A stretch of 32,198 nucleotides of DNA from NCBI GenBank assembly GCA_903970405.1, contig CAJCIT010000106.1, positions 1 to 32,198 of the forward strand. The letters run 5' to 3'. The notes under the pieces are model-generated. The model saw only the letters and a program-made list of their open reading frames with translations. It was not told the origin of the DNA and did not search any database. Numbering within the stretch: the first letter of the stretch is position 1; every line of letters begins with the position of its first letter. Of the stretch, positions 1 to 6,782 are shown piece after piece. The DNA comes from Acidobacteriaceae bacterium (GTDB lineage Bacteria > Acidobacteriota > Terriglobia > Bryobacterales > Bryobacteraceae). A program made the translations under genes and the position numbers.

Positions 1-384
1 GGAAAGCGTGAGGCAGCGCGCACCGTGATTCGCATGCTGCGTGAGAATCGCGCGGTCGGCGTGCTGATCGATCAGAACTCGGCGGCGGACGAAGGGGTCT
101 TCGTCCGTTTGTTTGGAACCCTGGCTTGCGCCAATGCCGGCTTTGCCCGTCTGGCGGCGCGAACCGGCGCGGCCGTAATACCTGGATTTGCGTTCTGGGA
201 GGAGCAGGAGCAGAAGTATGTCTTGCGCTTCTATCCCGAAATCCCGATAACCGGCGACATCCACACAGACACTCAGGCGATTCATTCCTTCTTTGAAGAA
301 GTTATCCGCCAGTACCCCGATCAATGGATGTGGATTCACCGGCGCTGGAAAACACGCCCCGCCGGCGAAGCACCGCTGTACTGA
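1..384 (+). CDS. Lipid A-type lysophospholipid acyltransferase, C-terminal part (LpxL/HtrB family)
   Basis: The reading frame is open at the left edge, so only the last 127 residues are present; family members are usually about 290-310 residues. Visible family features are an 'IDQN' block followed by a conserved 'VRLFG', the segment '[13 protein letters not shown]', and the C-terminal signature '[14 protein letters not shown]', which is typical of lauroyl/myristoyl acyltransferases of lipid A synthesis. These enzymes act at the inner face of the cytoplasmic membrane and transfer an acyl chain to a lipid A precursor; the catalytic HX4D motif would lie upstream of the window. A gap of 50 nt separates it from queC on the same strand. 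The family assignment is firm; the exact acyl substrate cannot be told. Confidence 0.85.
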   Translation, partial: GKREAARTVIRMLRENRAVGVLIDQNSAADEGVFVRLFGTLACANAGFARLAARTGAAVIPGFAFWEEQEQKYVLRFYPEIPITGDIHTDTQAIHSFFEEVIRQYPDQWMWIHRRWKTRPAGEAPLY

Positions 385-434
385 CGGGCGGGGGTGTTCG
401 TGAGGCCGTCCTTCATACTGGAAACGAAGCGACT

Positions 435-1127
435 ATGCCGAAAGCAGTCTGTCTTTTGAGCGGAGGCCTCGATTCCGCCACGTGCCTGGCGATCGCGCGC
501 GAGCAGGGTTTCGCCTGTTATGCGCTGTCATTCGATTACGGCCAGCGGCACCGCGTGGAACTGCAGGCCGCGGAGCGCATCGCCCGTCAGCTCGGCGTCA
601 AGGAGCATAAGGTGGTCATCATTGACCTGCGGCTCTTCGGGCGCTCCGCGCTCACCGATGCAATTGACGTCCCGAAACACGATGACGCCGGCGCTATCGG
701 CGGCGGCATTCCGGTGACATACGTCCCGGCGCGCAACACTATCTTCCTGTCCTTTGCCCTGGCGTATGCCGAGGTGCTGGAAGCTTCCGACATTTTCATT
801 GGAGTGAACGCGATTGACTATTCCGGCTATCCGGATTGCCGCCCCGAATACATCGAGGCCTTCGAACGCATGGGGAATCTGGCGACGAAAGCCGGCGTGG
901 AGGGCCGCACTCGATTGAAGATCCACATGCCCCTCAGCAGCATGACGAAGGCCGGCATTATCCGCGAGGCGGTCTCGCTGGGCGTGAACCTCAGCCTGAC
1001 GCACAGTTGCTACGATCCAAACGCGGAAGGCCTTGCGTGCGGCCATTGCGATTCCTGTCTGCTGCGGCTCCGCGGATTCGCGGAGGCGGGTCTTTCAGAT
1101 CCAATCCGCTATCGTAATGAACAATGA
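435..1127 (+). CDS. queC: 7-cyano-7-deazaguanine synthase QueC
   Basis: QueC converts 7-carboxy-7-deazaguanine to preQ0 with ATP and ammonia, in queuosine/7-deazaguanine synthesis in the cytoplasm. The 230-residue product opens with the PP-loop SGGLDS (residues 9-14) and ends with a zinc-binding cysteine cluster (C192, C202, C205, C208, pattern CX9CX2CX2C). Length and both motifs match the family. I chose the ATG at 435 because the protein then begins directly with the first beta strand before the PP-loop; an in-frame upstream start at 324 would overlap the preceding gene and add an unrelated N-terminus. Its stop overlaps the start of queE by 4 nt (ATGA), so the two are probably translationally coupled. 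I see no preQ1 riboswitch upstream. Confidence 0.96.
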   Translation: MPKAVCLLSGGLDSATCLAIAREQGFACYALSFDYGQRHRVELQAAERIARQLGVKEHKVVIIDLRLFGRSALTDAIDVPKHDDAGAIGGGIPVTYVPARNTIFLSFALAYAEVLEASDIFIGVNAIDYSGYPDCRPEYIEAFERMGNLATKAGVEGRTRLKIHMPLSSMTKAGIIREAVSLGVNLSLTHSCYDPNAEGLACGHCDSCLLRLRGFAEAGLSDPIRYRNEQ

Positions 1128-1807
1128 AAATCTCCGAGATTTTCTATTCGGTTCAAGGGGAAGGCTCGCTGGTCGGCGTGCCTTCCGTCTTCATTCGAAC
1201 CTCGGGATGCAATCTTCGCTGCGTCTGGTGCGATACGCCTTATACGTCCTGGGCGCCGGAGGGCGACGACATCAGCGTAACAGCTATCCTGGAAAAGGTC
1301 TCGAACATTGGCGCCTCCCACGCCGTTGTGACAGGCGGCGAGCCGATGATTGCGCCGGCGGTTCGCGAGCTAACGCTGGGCCTGCAACGTCTTGGGCTGC
1401 ACATCACCATCGAAACAGCGGGCACCGTTTTCGCCCAGCTTCCCTGCGATCTGATGAGCATTTCGCCGAAACTGATCAACTCCACGCCGAACGAGCGTGA
1501 AGGCGGCCGCTGGGCGGCGCAACATGAGCGCCTTCGCTACCAACCCCACGTCCTCAAGCAGCTAATGGCGGCGTATCCGTATCAATTGAAGTTCGTTGTA
1601 GCCGCGTGGGACGATATCGCCGAGATTGAAGTGATCTGTCACGAAATCGGCGCTCCGGCCAGGAACGTGATCCTGATGCCGGAGGGAATCGATCACAAAA
1701 CACTCCAGCAGCGGGGTCTCTGGATCACCGAAGCCTGCAAACAGCACGGCTACCGGTTCAGCCCTCGCCTGCATGTGGACCTGTGGGGCGCGAAGAGGGG
1801 CGTGTAG
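1124..1807 (+). CDS. queE: 7-carboxy-7-deazaguanine synthase QueE (radical SAM)
   Basis: QueE rearranges 6-carboxytetrahydropterin to 7-carboxy-7-deazaguanine, the step before QueC. The 227-residue product starts '[13 protein letters not shown]', the usual QueE N-terminus, followed by the [4Fe-4S]-binding cysteines C29, C33 and C36 (CX3CX2C) in '[14 protein letters not shown]'. The GGEP motif involved in SAM binding is present at 'VTGGEPM'. The ATG at 1124 lies inside the end of queC (4-nt overlap), a typical operon junction. The other pathway genes (queD, folE, queF) are not in the window. The family is clear; cobalamin is not required by this family. Confidence 0.95.
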   Translation: MKISEIFYSVQGEGSLVGVPSVFIRTSGCNLRCVWCDTPYTSWAPEGDDISVTAILEKVSNIGASHAVVTGGEPMIAPAVRELTLGLQRLGLHITIETAGTVFAQLPCDLMSISPKLINSTPNEREGGRWAAQHERLRYQPHVLKQLMAAYPYQLKFVVAAWDDIAEIEVICHEIGAPARNVILMPEGIDHKTLQQRGLWITEACKQHGYRFSPRLHVDLWGAKRGV

Positions 1808-1868
1808 TTAAGTCTATGTGGTTAAGTGAGCCAGCGCCGGCCCACCCTATTGTAAGGTCATCCCAGCG

Positions 1869-3191
1869 TCACGGTCTCTGCTCGAAGTCCCTGCATTTAG
1901 CCACCATCAGCGTGATGTCATCGTGCTGTTCCGCCGAACCGAAATGGCGAACATCGTCAAGAATGGCCTGCACTATTTCCGCCGGGGAAAGCCGACGATG
2001 GCGTCTCAGCGACTCCAGAATGCCTTCCTCGCCGAACTCGTCGCCGGCCGCGTTGAAGGATTCCGTAACGCCGTCCGTGTAAAGGGCGAGAATGTCCCCG
2101 TTTTGGAGTTGGCATTCTCCCAGTAAGCAATCCCACTCGCTAAACAATCCCAGCACGGTGCTGGTGGACGTCAGGCGTTCCAAGGAGAGGTCGACGCGCA
2201 AAAGAAGACCGGAGAGGTGACCGCAATTCACGTAGCGAAGCCGTTGTAAGTTGGCGTCGTATTCGCCGAAGAAGAGGGTCGCGTAAGCGCCAGGGGTTGT
2301 ATTCTCGTGAAACAGGCGGTTCACCGATCGCAACATGTCTTCCGGCCGGTCCGAACCGATCGCGCACTGGCCTCGCAGATGGGCCTGCAGGTTAGCCATG
2401 AGAAGCGCCGCCGCAATTCCCTTTCCGGCGACGTCACCCACCACCAGCCCGACCCGATCCGGGCCCAGGGACAAGAAATCGTAATAATCGCCGCCCACTT
2501 GCCGAGCCTGAGCGCAAATTCCAGCGCATTCCAGCGTGGAAGAAAAAGGAAACTGCCGCGGAAACAGCCTGGACTGAACTTCTCTGGCGATGCCGAGTTC
2601 ATAGGCAATTCGCCGGTCCGCCTCCAGTTTCTCGACATTCGCGCGTCTCTGCGCCTCGATGGCAGTCGTTACCTCATCGAAGCTTACCAGGGCGAATGAG
2701 TTTCGATCGATGTCCTCAAAACGGGTGAAGACTTGCCCCCAAACCGGCGCCCCGGCGTGATTGCCGGCCGGCGAACCGTCACGATGACCATCGGGTTCAT
2801 GCGTCCCATACTTGACCCGTCTCAGGCGAGGTGTATGACGAAACCGAACCCCGCGCTGGCTCCAATCGCGGAATTTGCCCGCGACGTCTTCGGTGAGGAA
2901 CACGACTCGAGTCGCCCGGCCGATCAATTTGCTGTCGGCGGAATTGGGTGCGGGCTGAATGAGCGTCAGTACGGCGGACCCCTCGGGAGGCGAAACTCCA
3001 ACCCAGCGTTCCCCCGATTGGAAACGCGCATCGAATGCTATTTCGAAGCCAAGCTTCTCCTGATAGAACCGCAGGCTTCGCTCTTGATCGCGAACGAATA
3101 TGTGAATGGAATGAAGCCGAAGATCGGCTTGCCGCCGCTCGATCGAACCGCCGCTCTCGCCTTTCTCGATCATGACGCTGTAAGCGCTCAT
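1869..3191 (-). CDS. PP2C-type phosphatase (SpoIIE/RsbU) with N-terminal VOC domain
   Basis: The 440-residue protein has two parts. Residues about 25-172 look like a vicinal-oxygen-chelate (glyoxalase/bleomycin-resistance) domain: 'LHSIHIFVRDQERSLRFYQ' at the start and 'DIDRNSFALVSFDE' at the end. A probable helical linker (173-205) leads to a SpoIIE-type PPM phosphatase (206-435) with metal-site motifs GGDYYD (233-238), GDVAGKG (252-258), 'LYTDGVTE' (D373) and 'HDDITL' (D424, D425). Such phosphatases usually dephosphorylate an anti-sigma-factor antagonist in partner-switching pathways; the VOC part may be a sensor (inference). No anti-sigma partner is nearby. The stretch at residues 117-148 is rich in R, H, G and P and unlike a normal VOC domain, so a small local frame disturbance is possible. 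It is convergent with queE. Confidence 0.87.
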   Translation of the reverse strand: MSAYSVMIEKGESGGSIERRQADLRLHSIHIFVRDQERSLRFYQEKLGFEIAFDARFQSGERWVGVSPPEGSAVLTLIQPAPNSADSKLIGRATRVVFLTEDVAGKFRDWSQRGVRFRHTPRLRRVKYGTHEPDGHRDGSPAGNHAGAPVWGQVFTRFEDIDRNSFALVSFDEVTTAIEAQRRANVEKLEADRRIAYELGIAREVQSRLFPRQFPFSSTLECAGICAQARQVGGDYYDFLSLGPDRVGLVVGDVAGKGIAAALLMANLQAHLRGQCAIGSDRPEDMLRSVNRLFHENTTPGAYATLFFGEYDANLQRLRYVNCGHLSGLLLRVDLSLERLTSTSTVLGLFSEWDCLLGECQLQNGDILALYTDGVTESFNAAGDEFGEEGILESLRRHRRLSPAEIVQAILDDVRHFGSAEQHDDITLMVAKCRDFEQRP

Positions 3192-3285
3192 TGCGGTGAT
3201 TATAGATCGACCGGGTCAGGCCGCCATTTTGGGAAGGTCAAGCATCTCAAGTTACGGCAGCAAGCGCCCACTTTCCCCCTTTGTT

Positions 3286-3309
3286 AGGGGTCAGAGACCT
3301 CTGCCACCG
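3286..3309 (+). repeat. Left copy of 24-bp inverted repeat
   Basis: The 24 nt here are the exact reverse complement of 3843-3866; the core reads GGTCAGAGACCTCTGCC. Just upstream, CCCCT-TTGTT-AGGGG (about 3276-3290) can also form a short hairpin overlapping the repeat end. The two copies bound about 530 nt of internal sequence, giving a 581-nt unit. They could be terminal repeats of a degraded or miniature mobile element, or two dispersed intergenic repeats in opposite orientation. Confidence 0.85.
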
Positions 3310-3842
3310 GCTCCGTTTCTGGTCCGGTCTTGGTCATGCCGCGCATAACCTCTTACGTTGCTATGACTTATCGGGAGAATTGAGATCGTCCGGGGCTACC
3401 TGTTTGCTCTGAGGGCCTCTTGCCGCCCAGACTCTGTGATGGTCTTCACGGGCGAGACCCGGCTATTGACTGGGCGGATAACTCTTGGTGGCACAGTGTT
3501 GTACCGCACTAGTCGAAGTTCTGCTTTGTTGGTAAATGCGCGATATTTCATTGATTGCGGCCAAGCTCAAAATTCGACCGCGAACGCAGCATTATTCCCA
3601 ATTTTCGATGCAAATGCAAAACCCGTCACCCGAGAACGCGGCCAAGCGGCGACAGGCGCATGCGATTGATCGAAAACGAGTTAGCCGGATTGGAAGGCCC
3701 AGAGTGGGCGTCCATTGGCTGATCAGCACAAGAGGACCCTGGGGATAGAAGAGCGTACCGGGCGGCACCAGGACAACGCCGATAAGGCGCTGCGTAACAA
3801 AGACTTACGGGCCGTGCGCCGCAGTCGGCCCGCCCGCCAAGT

Positions 3843-3866
3843 CGGTGGCAGAGGTCTCTGACCCCT
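3843..3866 (-). repeat. Right copy of 24-bp inverted repeat
   Basis: This is the perfect reverse complement of 3286-3309, confirmed base by base; beyond the outer T at 3866 and the inner C at 3843 the match ends. The next bases enter a short tandem repeat built on CCTCGGGAGACC. No obvious target-site duplication flanks the pair. Confidence 0.85.
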
Positions 3867-3912
3867 CGGGGGGGAGACCCTGACCCCTCGGGAGACCGAC
3901 CCTCGGGAGACC
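3859..3912 (+). repeat. Short imperfect tandem repeat, about three units
   Basis: Three successive units share the core CCCTCGGGAGACC: the first carries extra G residues (3859-3879), the second is 3880-3897 and the third, shorter, is 3898-3912. The first unit overlaps the end of the right inverted repeat. It lies 42 nt before the start of the following small gene. Confidence 0.75.
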
Positions 3913-3954
3913 CGGCATTTTCCGAACACGGCCGAGGAGGGCTAAGATGGGATT

Positions 3955-4158
3955 GTGGACCGTCTGGAGGAGAGTATCGAGCGGCTTCGCCACCCTGCGC
4001 CGGGCAGCCGGATCAAAGCCGCCCACGATTTCGGCATCGATCTCAACCTCCTGATCGCGAATCTCAGGCTAACCCCAGCCGAGCGTGTAAGCCGGATGCA
4101 CGCTGCCTGCGTCGAAGCCGAACAACTCCGTGGCATCGCGCGCCGCCGGAGTTCATGA
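3955..4158 (+). CDS. Small protein coupled to nucleotidyltransferase (antitoxin-like candidate)
   Basis: This is a 67-residue, mostly helical protein with no domain I can name. It begins 'MDRLEESIERLRHP', followed by 'GSRIKAAHDFGIDLNLLI' and 'LRLTPAERVSRMHAA'. I recall similar small proteins directly upstream of nucleotidyltransferase-like genes in other bacteria; this is from memory and not checked. The start is GTG at 3955 with a GAGG-type Shine-Dalgarno region at about 3934-3940. Its stop overlaps the ATG of the next gene by 4 nt, so the two are almost certainly cotranslated. The arrangement (small gene first, NTase second, tight coupling, next to repeats) resembles a toxin-antitoxin or abortive-infection unit, but this is inference. 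It is not a recognisable HEPN protein. Confidence 0.7.
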   Translation: MDRLEESIERLRHPAPGSRIKAAHDFGIDLNLLIANLRLTPAERVSRMHAACVEAEQLRGIARRRSS

Positions 4159-4649
4159 ATTTCGTTCAGGCCGTTCAGGCTCTCACCGATGCGGGCGTCG
4201 AGTTCGCCATTATCGGTGGATGGTCGGCGATCATGCACGGGAGCGCGCACTTGACCAACGATCTCGATTTGGGCTATTCACGACACCCGGATAATCTGCG
4301 GCGGCTGGCGCAGGCACTGGCTCCGTACCATCCCCGACCCGCCGGCTTTCCACCCGAACTCCCTTTCGTTTGGGATGATCGGACCCTGCATAGTGGGACT
4401 GTTTTTACCCTGGATACGGATCTGGGTCGAATCGACCTTCCGGCGGAACTTACGGGACTTGGGGGCTGGGATGAGATTCGCAAAGGCTGTGTGCGGCTGC
4501 GGGCCTTCGGCCGCGAGGTGTGGACACTGGATCTGCCAAGCTTGATTCGAGCCAAACGCGCGGCCGGCCGCCCCAAAGACCTGCTGGTCTTGCCGGAACT
4601 GGAGAGCCTGCTGGACGCGACAGCCGATTCCGGGCCTGCGGCGGAGTGA
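4155..4649 (+). CDS. Minimal nucleotidyltransferase-like protein (AbiEii/DUF6036-type fold)
   Basis: The 164-residue protein shows the NTase-fold signature: G21-G22 in 'FAIIGGWSAIMHGSAHLTND', followed by the acidic pair D36 and D38 in 'DLDLG'. A third acidic residue may be supplied by D97 or D102 in the 'TDLGRIDLPAE' strand. The C-terminal part 'VWTLDLPSLIRAKRAAGRPKDL' is the conserved 'hxxLIxxKxAAGRxKDL' segment of AbiEii/DUF1814/DUF6036-like proteins. Such proteins transfer a nucleotide to RNA, tRNA or protein targets in several toxin-antitoxin families; the target here is unknown. The start ATG at 4155 overlaps the previous stop. A gap of about 150 nt follows before the end of thrB, which is convergent. 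Confidence 0.82.
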   Translation: MNFVQAVQALTDAGVEFAIIGGWSAIMHGSAHLTNDLDLGYSRHPDNLRRLAQALAPYHPRPAGFPPELPFVWDDRTLHSGTVFTLDTDLGRIDLPAELTGLGGWDEIRKGCVRLRAFGREVWTLDLPSLIRAKRAAGRPKDLLVLPELESLLDATADSGPAAE

Positions 4650-4800
4650 CCCGCCGAACAGCAAACCAGACCGTCCCGCCGATTTCGATAACAAGGTCTG
4701 CGGCTTTCCCCCTCTCGATGCCTCTTTATCCATAAGGAGGAGACTCGATACTCCACATTGGACCGGTGGCATGGGTCTCCGACCTTGTCGCAGAGCCCAA

Positions 4801-5703
4801 TTAAGGCGCCGCCTCCACACAATACCCTGTCCGCTGAATCTCGGTGAAATAGGTCTTCGCCACGTGCCCGTGATGCAGATACGCCTTCTCGAAGAGTTGC
4901 GTCACCTCCTCGTGGCCGCGCTCAAAGAACACCAGGACCGACGGCCCCGCCCCACTCAGTGAGCAGCCCAGCAAACCGGGCGCTTTGAAGCGAATCATCT
5001 CGCTGAAACCCGGTATCAGGGGCGCACGGTATGGCTGATGAATCCGGTCTTCCAGCGCCGCGGAAAACGACTCGGTGCTCGCCGTAGACAGCGCCGCAAT
5101 CAACAACGACGCCCGCTGCACGTTAAAGACAACGTCCTCACGGCTATAAGAGGCAGGTAGAACCGCCCGCGCATGTTCGGTCGGCAGCGGAAAATCCGGA
5201 ACCACCACCGCGATTCCATAGCTGGAAGGCAGTTCCAATCGCACGGCGTGAGTCAAACCATGCGAGTCAATGGAACTGGCCACAATGGAACCCAGGACGC
5301 ACGCCGCCACATTATCGGGATGGCCTTCAATCTTCGCTGCTTCGTCGAGAATCTGATGACGCGACCAGCCGAGGTTCAGCAGCTTATCGGCAACAATCAC
5401 CCCAGCCGTCAGAGCGGCGGCGCTGGACCCCAGCCCTTTGCCGATCGGAATCTCATTGTCGATCGTCAACTCGATTGGTGGCAGGGGCATTCCTTCCCTC
5501 GCGGCCACCGCGTACGCCGTCTGCCAAATCAGATTGGTCTCGTCCAGTGGAATCTCAGCCGCATCCAGACCGCGGGCCTGGATGCGAAGTTCCCGGGCAG
5601 GCGAAAACGTGCATGTCAGGTGGAGATTGAGGGCCAGCCCCAGGGAATCGAAGCCGGGACCGAGGTTGGCGCTCGACGCGGGTACCTGGACGTGCCAGGT
5701 CAT
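4801..5703 (-). CDS. thrB: Homoserine kinase
   Basis: ThrB phosphorylates L-homoserine with ATP in threonine synthesis. The 300-residue product carries the GHMP-kinase N-terminal motif 'VPASSANLGPGFDSLGLAL', the ATP-binding 'PIGKGLGSSAAAL' (residues 86-98) and the C-terminal GHMP motif 'LSGAGPSVLVFF'. I chose the ATG at 5703 since the protein then starts right at the first conserved strand (MTWHVQVPAS); an upstream in-frame start at 5790 would run into the preceding gene. It is the last gene of a minus-strand operon, 41 nt after the oxidoreductase. A 9-codon ORF (5700-5729) ends in a TGA that overlaps the thrB ATG. No thrA or thrC is nearby. Confidence 0.95.
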   Translation of the reverse strand: MTWHVQVPASSANLGPGFDSLGLALNLHLTCTFSPARELRIQARGLDAAEIPLDETNLIWQTAYAVAAREGMPLPPIELTIDNEIPIGKGLGSSAAALTAGVIVADKLLNLGWSRHQILDEAAKIEGHPDNVAACVLGSIVASSIDSHGLTHAVRLELPSSYGIAVVVPDFPLPTEHARAVLPASYSREDVVFNVQRASLLIAALSTASTESFSAALEDRIHQPYRAPLIPGFSEMIRFKAPGLLGCSLSGAGPSVLVFFERGHEEVTQLFEKAYLHHGHVAKTYFTEIQRTGYCVEAAP

Positions 5704-5729
5704 AAAACGAAAACCAAAACAAATGTCAT
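5700..5729 (-). other. Nine-codon ORF overlapping the thrB start (possible leader or coupling peptide)
   Basis: On the minus strand an ATG at 5729 opens a 9-residue frame (MTFVLVFVL) whose TGA stop overlaps the thrB ATG as ATGA. The DNA is strongly T-rich and there is no good Shine-Dalgarno for thrB itself, while a GGAA lies about 11 nt before the small ORF. Translation of the mini-ORF could deliver ribosomes to thrB. It lacks the Thr/Ile runs of a classical threonine attenuator, and chance is a real possibility. Confidence 0.25.
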
Positions 5730-5744
5730 GACCGATGCGTTCCG

Positions 5745-6782
5745 CTAAATCGCGGAATTGCCTAATTGTACCCACCGGTCTTCGCGGCACGAGTCATAGA
5801 CGGCAATCACCAGCGCCAGCGCCCGGTACCCTTCCACGCCATCCACTACCGGTGCAACGCCCGCCCGAATGGCGTTGGCGAAGTCTTGGAACTGGCGCTC
5901 AAAGGAGATGAGTGAGATGGCCATGGGGTCCGATGAACCGGATGACACGTTCGCGGCCACCGGCGCCGGATCGGCCCGATTCGCATCGGCATCATCCAGC
6001 ACGTCCCACGCCGTCAACTGATCGCCCGAGATCACCGCCGTGCCCTTGGCGCCGTGAATCTCCACTCGCTCTGTATATCCGGGCCAAAACGCCGTTGACG
6101 CTTGAATCACGCCCGTGGCGCCGGAGCTGTACCGCAGCAAGGCATTCACCACGTCTTCCGACTCAATCTTGTGACGCGCGCCCAGTTGCCACGCGCCAGC
6201 CACAGACACAACATCGCCTACCAGATAGAGCAGCAAATCCACCTGATGAATGGCCTGGTTGATCAGTGCGCCGCCGCCTTCGGTCTGCCAACTCCCTTTG
6301 ATAGGCCGCGAGTAGTATTCGTCGCTGCGAAACCATTTGACGTACGCATCGGCCTGCAGAATCTTGCCCAGGCGCCCCTCGGGAATCGCCCGCTTCAGGA
6401 ACAGCGTGGCGTCGTCGAAACGATGCTGGCTGGCCACACCCAGCGTGATGCCGGCCGATCTTGCTATTTCAATCATCTGACGCGCCGTCTCAACGTTGGT
6501 CGAAATCGGCTTTTGCACCTGGATGGGCCGTTTGATGGAAGCGCAGATTTCGAGCGGTTCCAGCCGGAAATCGGGGAAAGTGCAAACGTCGATGAAATCG
6601 AGTCCAGGCGCCCGGCAGAGATCGCGGAAATCGGGAAAGAAACGCGCCCCCCACCGCTCAGCGAACTCCCGCCCGCGCGATTCGGTCTGATTGCTGCAGC
6701 CAGCCACGGTGAACCCAATGTTGCGGTAGGCCTGGGCGTGTTTGTTCGCGATGGCGCCCGTTCCCAAAATGCCCACGCGCAT
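5745..6782 (-). CDS. Gfo/Idh/MocA-family NAD(P)-dependent oxidoreductase
   Basis: The 345-residue product begins with a Rossmann dinucleotide-binding loop '[19 protein letters not shown]' and continues 'DFIDVCTFPDFRLEPLEIC', then the family motif 'VQKPISTNVETARQMIEIA' (the EKP-type lysine is K in 'QKP'). The C-terminal domain has 'GGGALINQAIHQVDLLLYL', the usual G-x-x-x-D-x-x-x-H-x-x-D region with the likely catalytic histidine. These enzymes oxidise or reduce sugars, inositols and related compounds; the substrate is unknown. The start ATG at 6782 overlaps the stop of the upstream isomerase-like gene by 1 nt (TGATG), which rejects the longer in-frame start at 6974. The context with a heparinase-like lyase suggests sugar or uronate metabolism (inference). 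Confidence 0.92.
   Translation of the reverse strand: MRVGILGTGAIANKHAQAYRNIGFTVAGCSNQTESRGREFAERWGARFFPDFRDLCRAPGLDFIDVCTFPDFRLEPLEICASIKRPIQVQKPISTNVETARQMIEIARSAGITLGVASQHRFDDATLFLKRAIPEGRLGKILQADAYVKWFRSDEYYSRPIKGSWQTEGGGALINQAIHQVDLLLYLVGDVVSVAGAWQLGARHKIESEDVVNALLRYSSGATGVIQASTAFWPGYTERVEIHGAKGTAVISGDQLTAWDVLDDADANRADPAPVAANVSSGSSDPMAISLISFERQFQDFANAIRAGVAPVVDGVEGYRALALVIAVYDSCREDRWVQLGNSAI

Larger units (their letters stand above)
3192..3954. other. Non-coding accessory stretch between the phosphatase and the nucleotidyltransferase pair
   Basis: About 760 nt carry no reading frame that resembles a protein family. The middle part (about 3520-3630) is clearly richer in A and T than the flanking genes. 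The stretch contains a 24-bp inverted repeat at its two ends and a short tandem repeat next to the right copy (listed separately). The two small plus-strand ORFs inside (3436-3669 and 3536-3748) overlap each other in different frames, have no clear ribosome binding site and show no recognisable motif, so I do not call them. Confidence 0.6.

Noticed and set aside
385-434. preQ1 riboswitch ahead of queC
   Set aside because: The 50-nt gap contains no preQ1-type stem-loop with an A-rich tail.
528-1046. Long antisense frame opposite queC
   Set aside because: It is a shadow of a clear GC-rich gene with full family motifs on the other strand.
3436-3748. Two overlapping plus-strand frames (77 and 70 residues) within the inverted-repeat segment
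   Set aside because: They are in different frames, lack Shine-Dalgarno sequences and show no motif; the A+T-rich DNA simply has few stops there.
3286-4649. A complete transposon including the nucleotidyltransferase pair
   Set aside because: The pair lies outside the inverted repeats, and there is no transposase frame, so a single element covering both cannot be supported.
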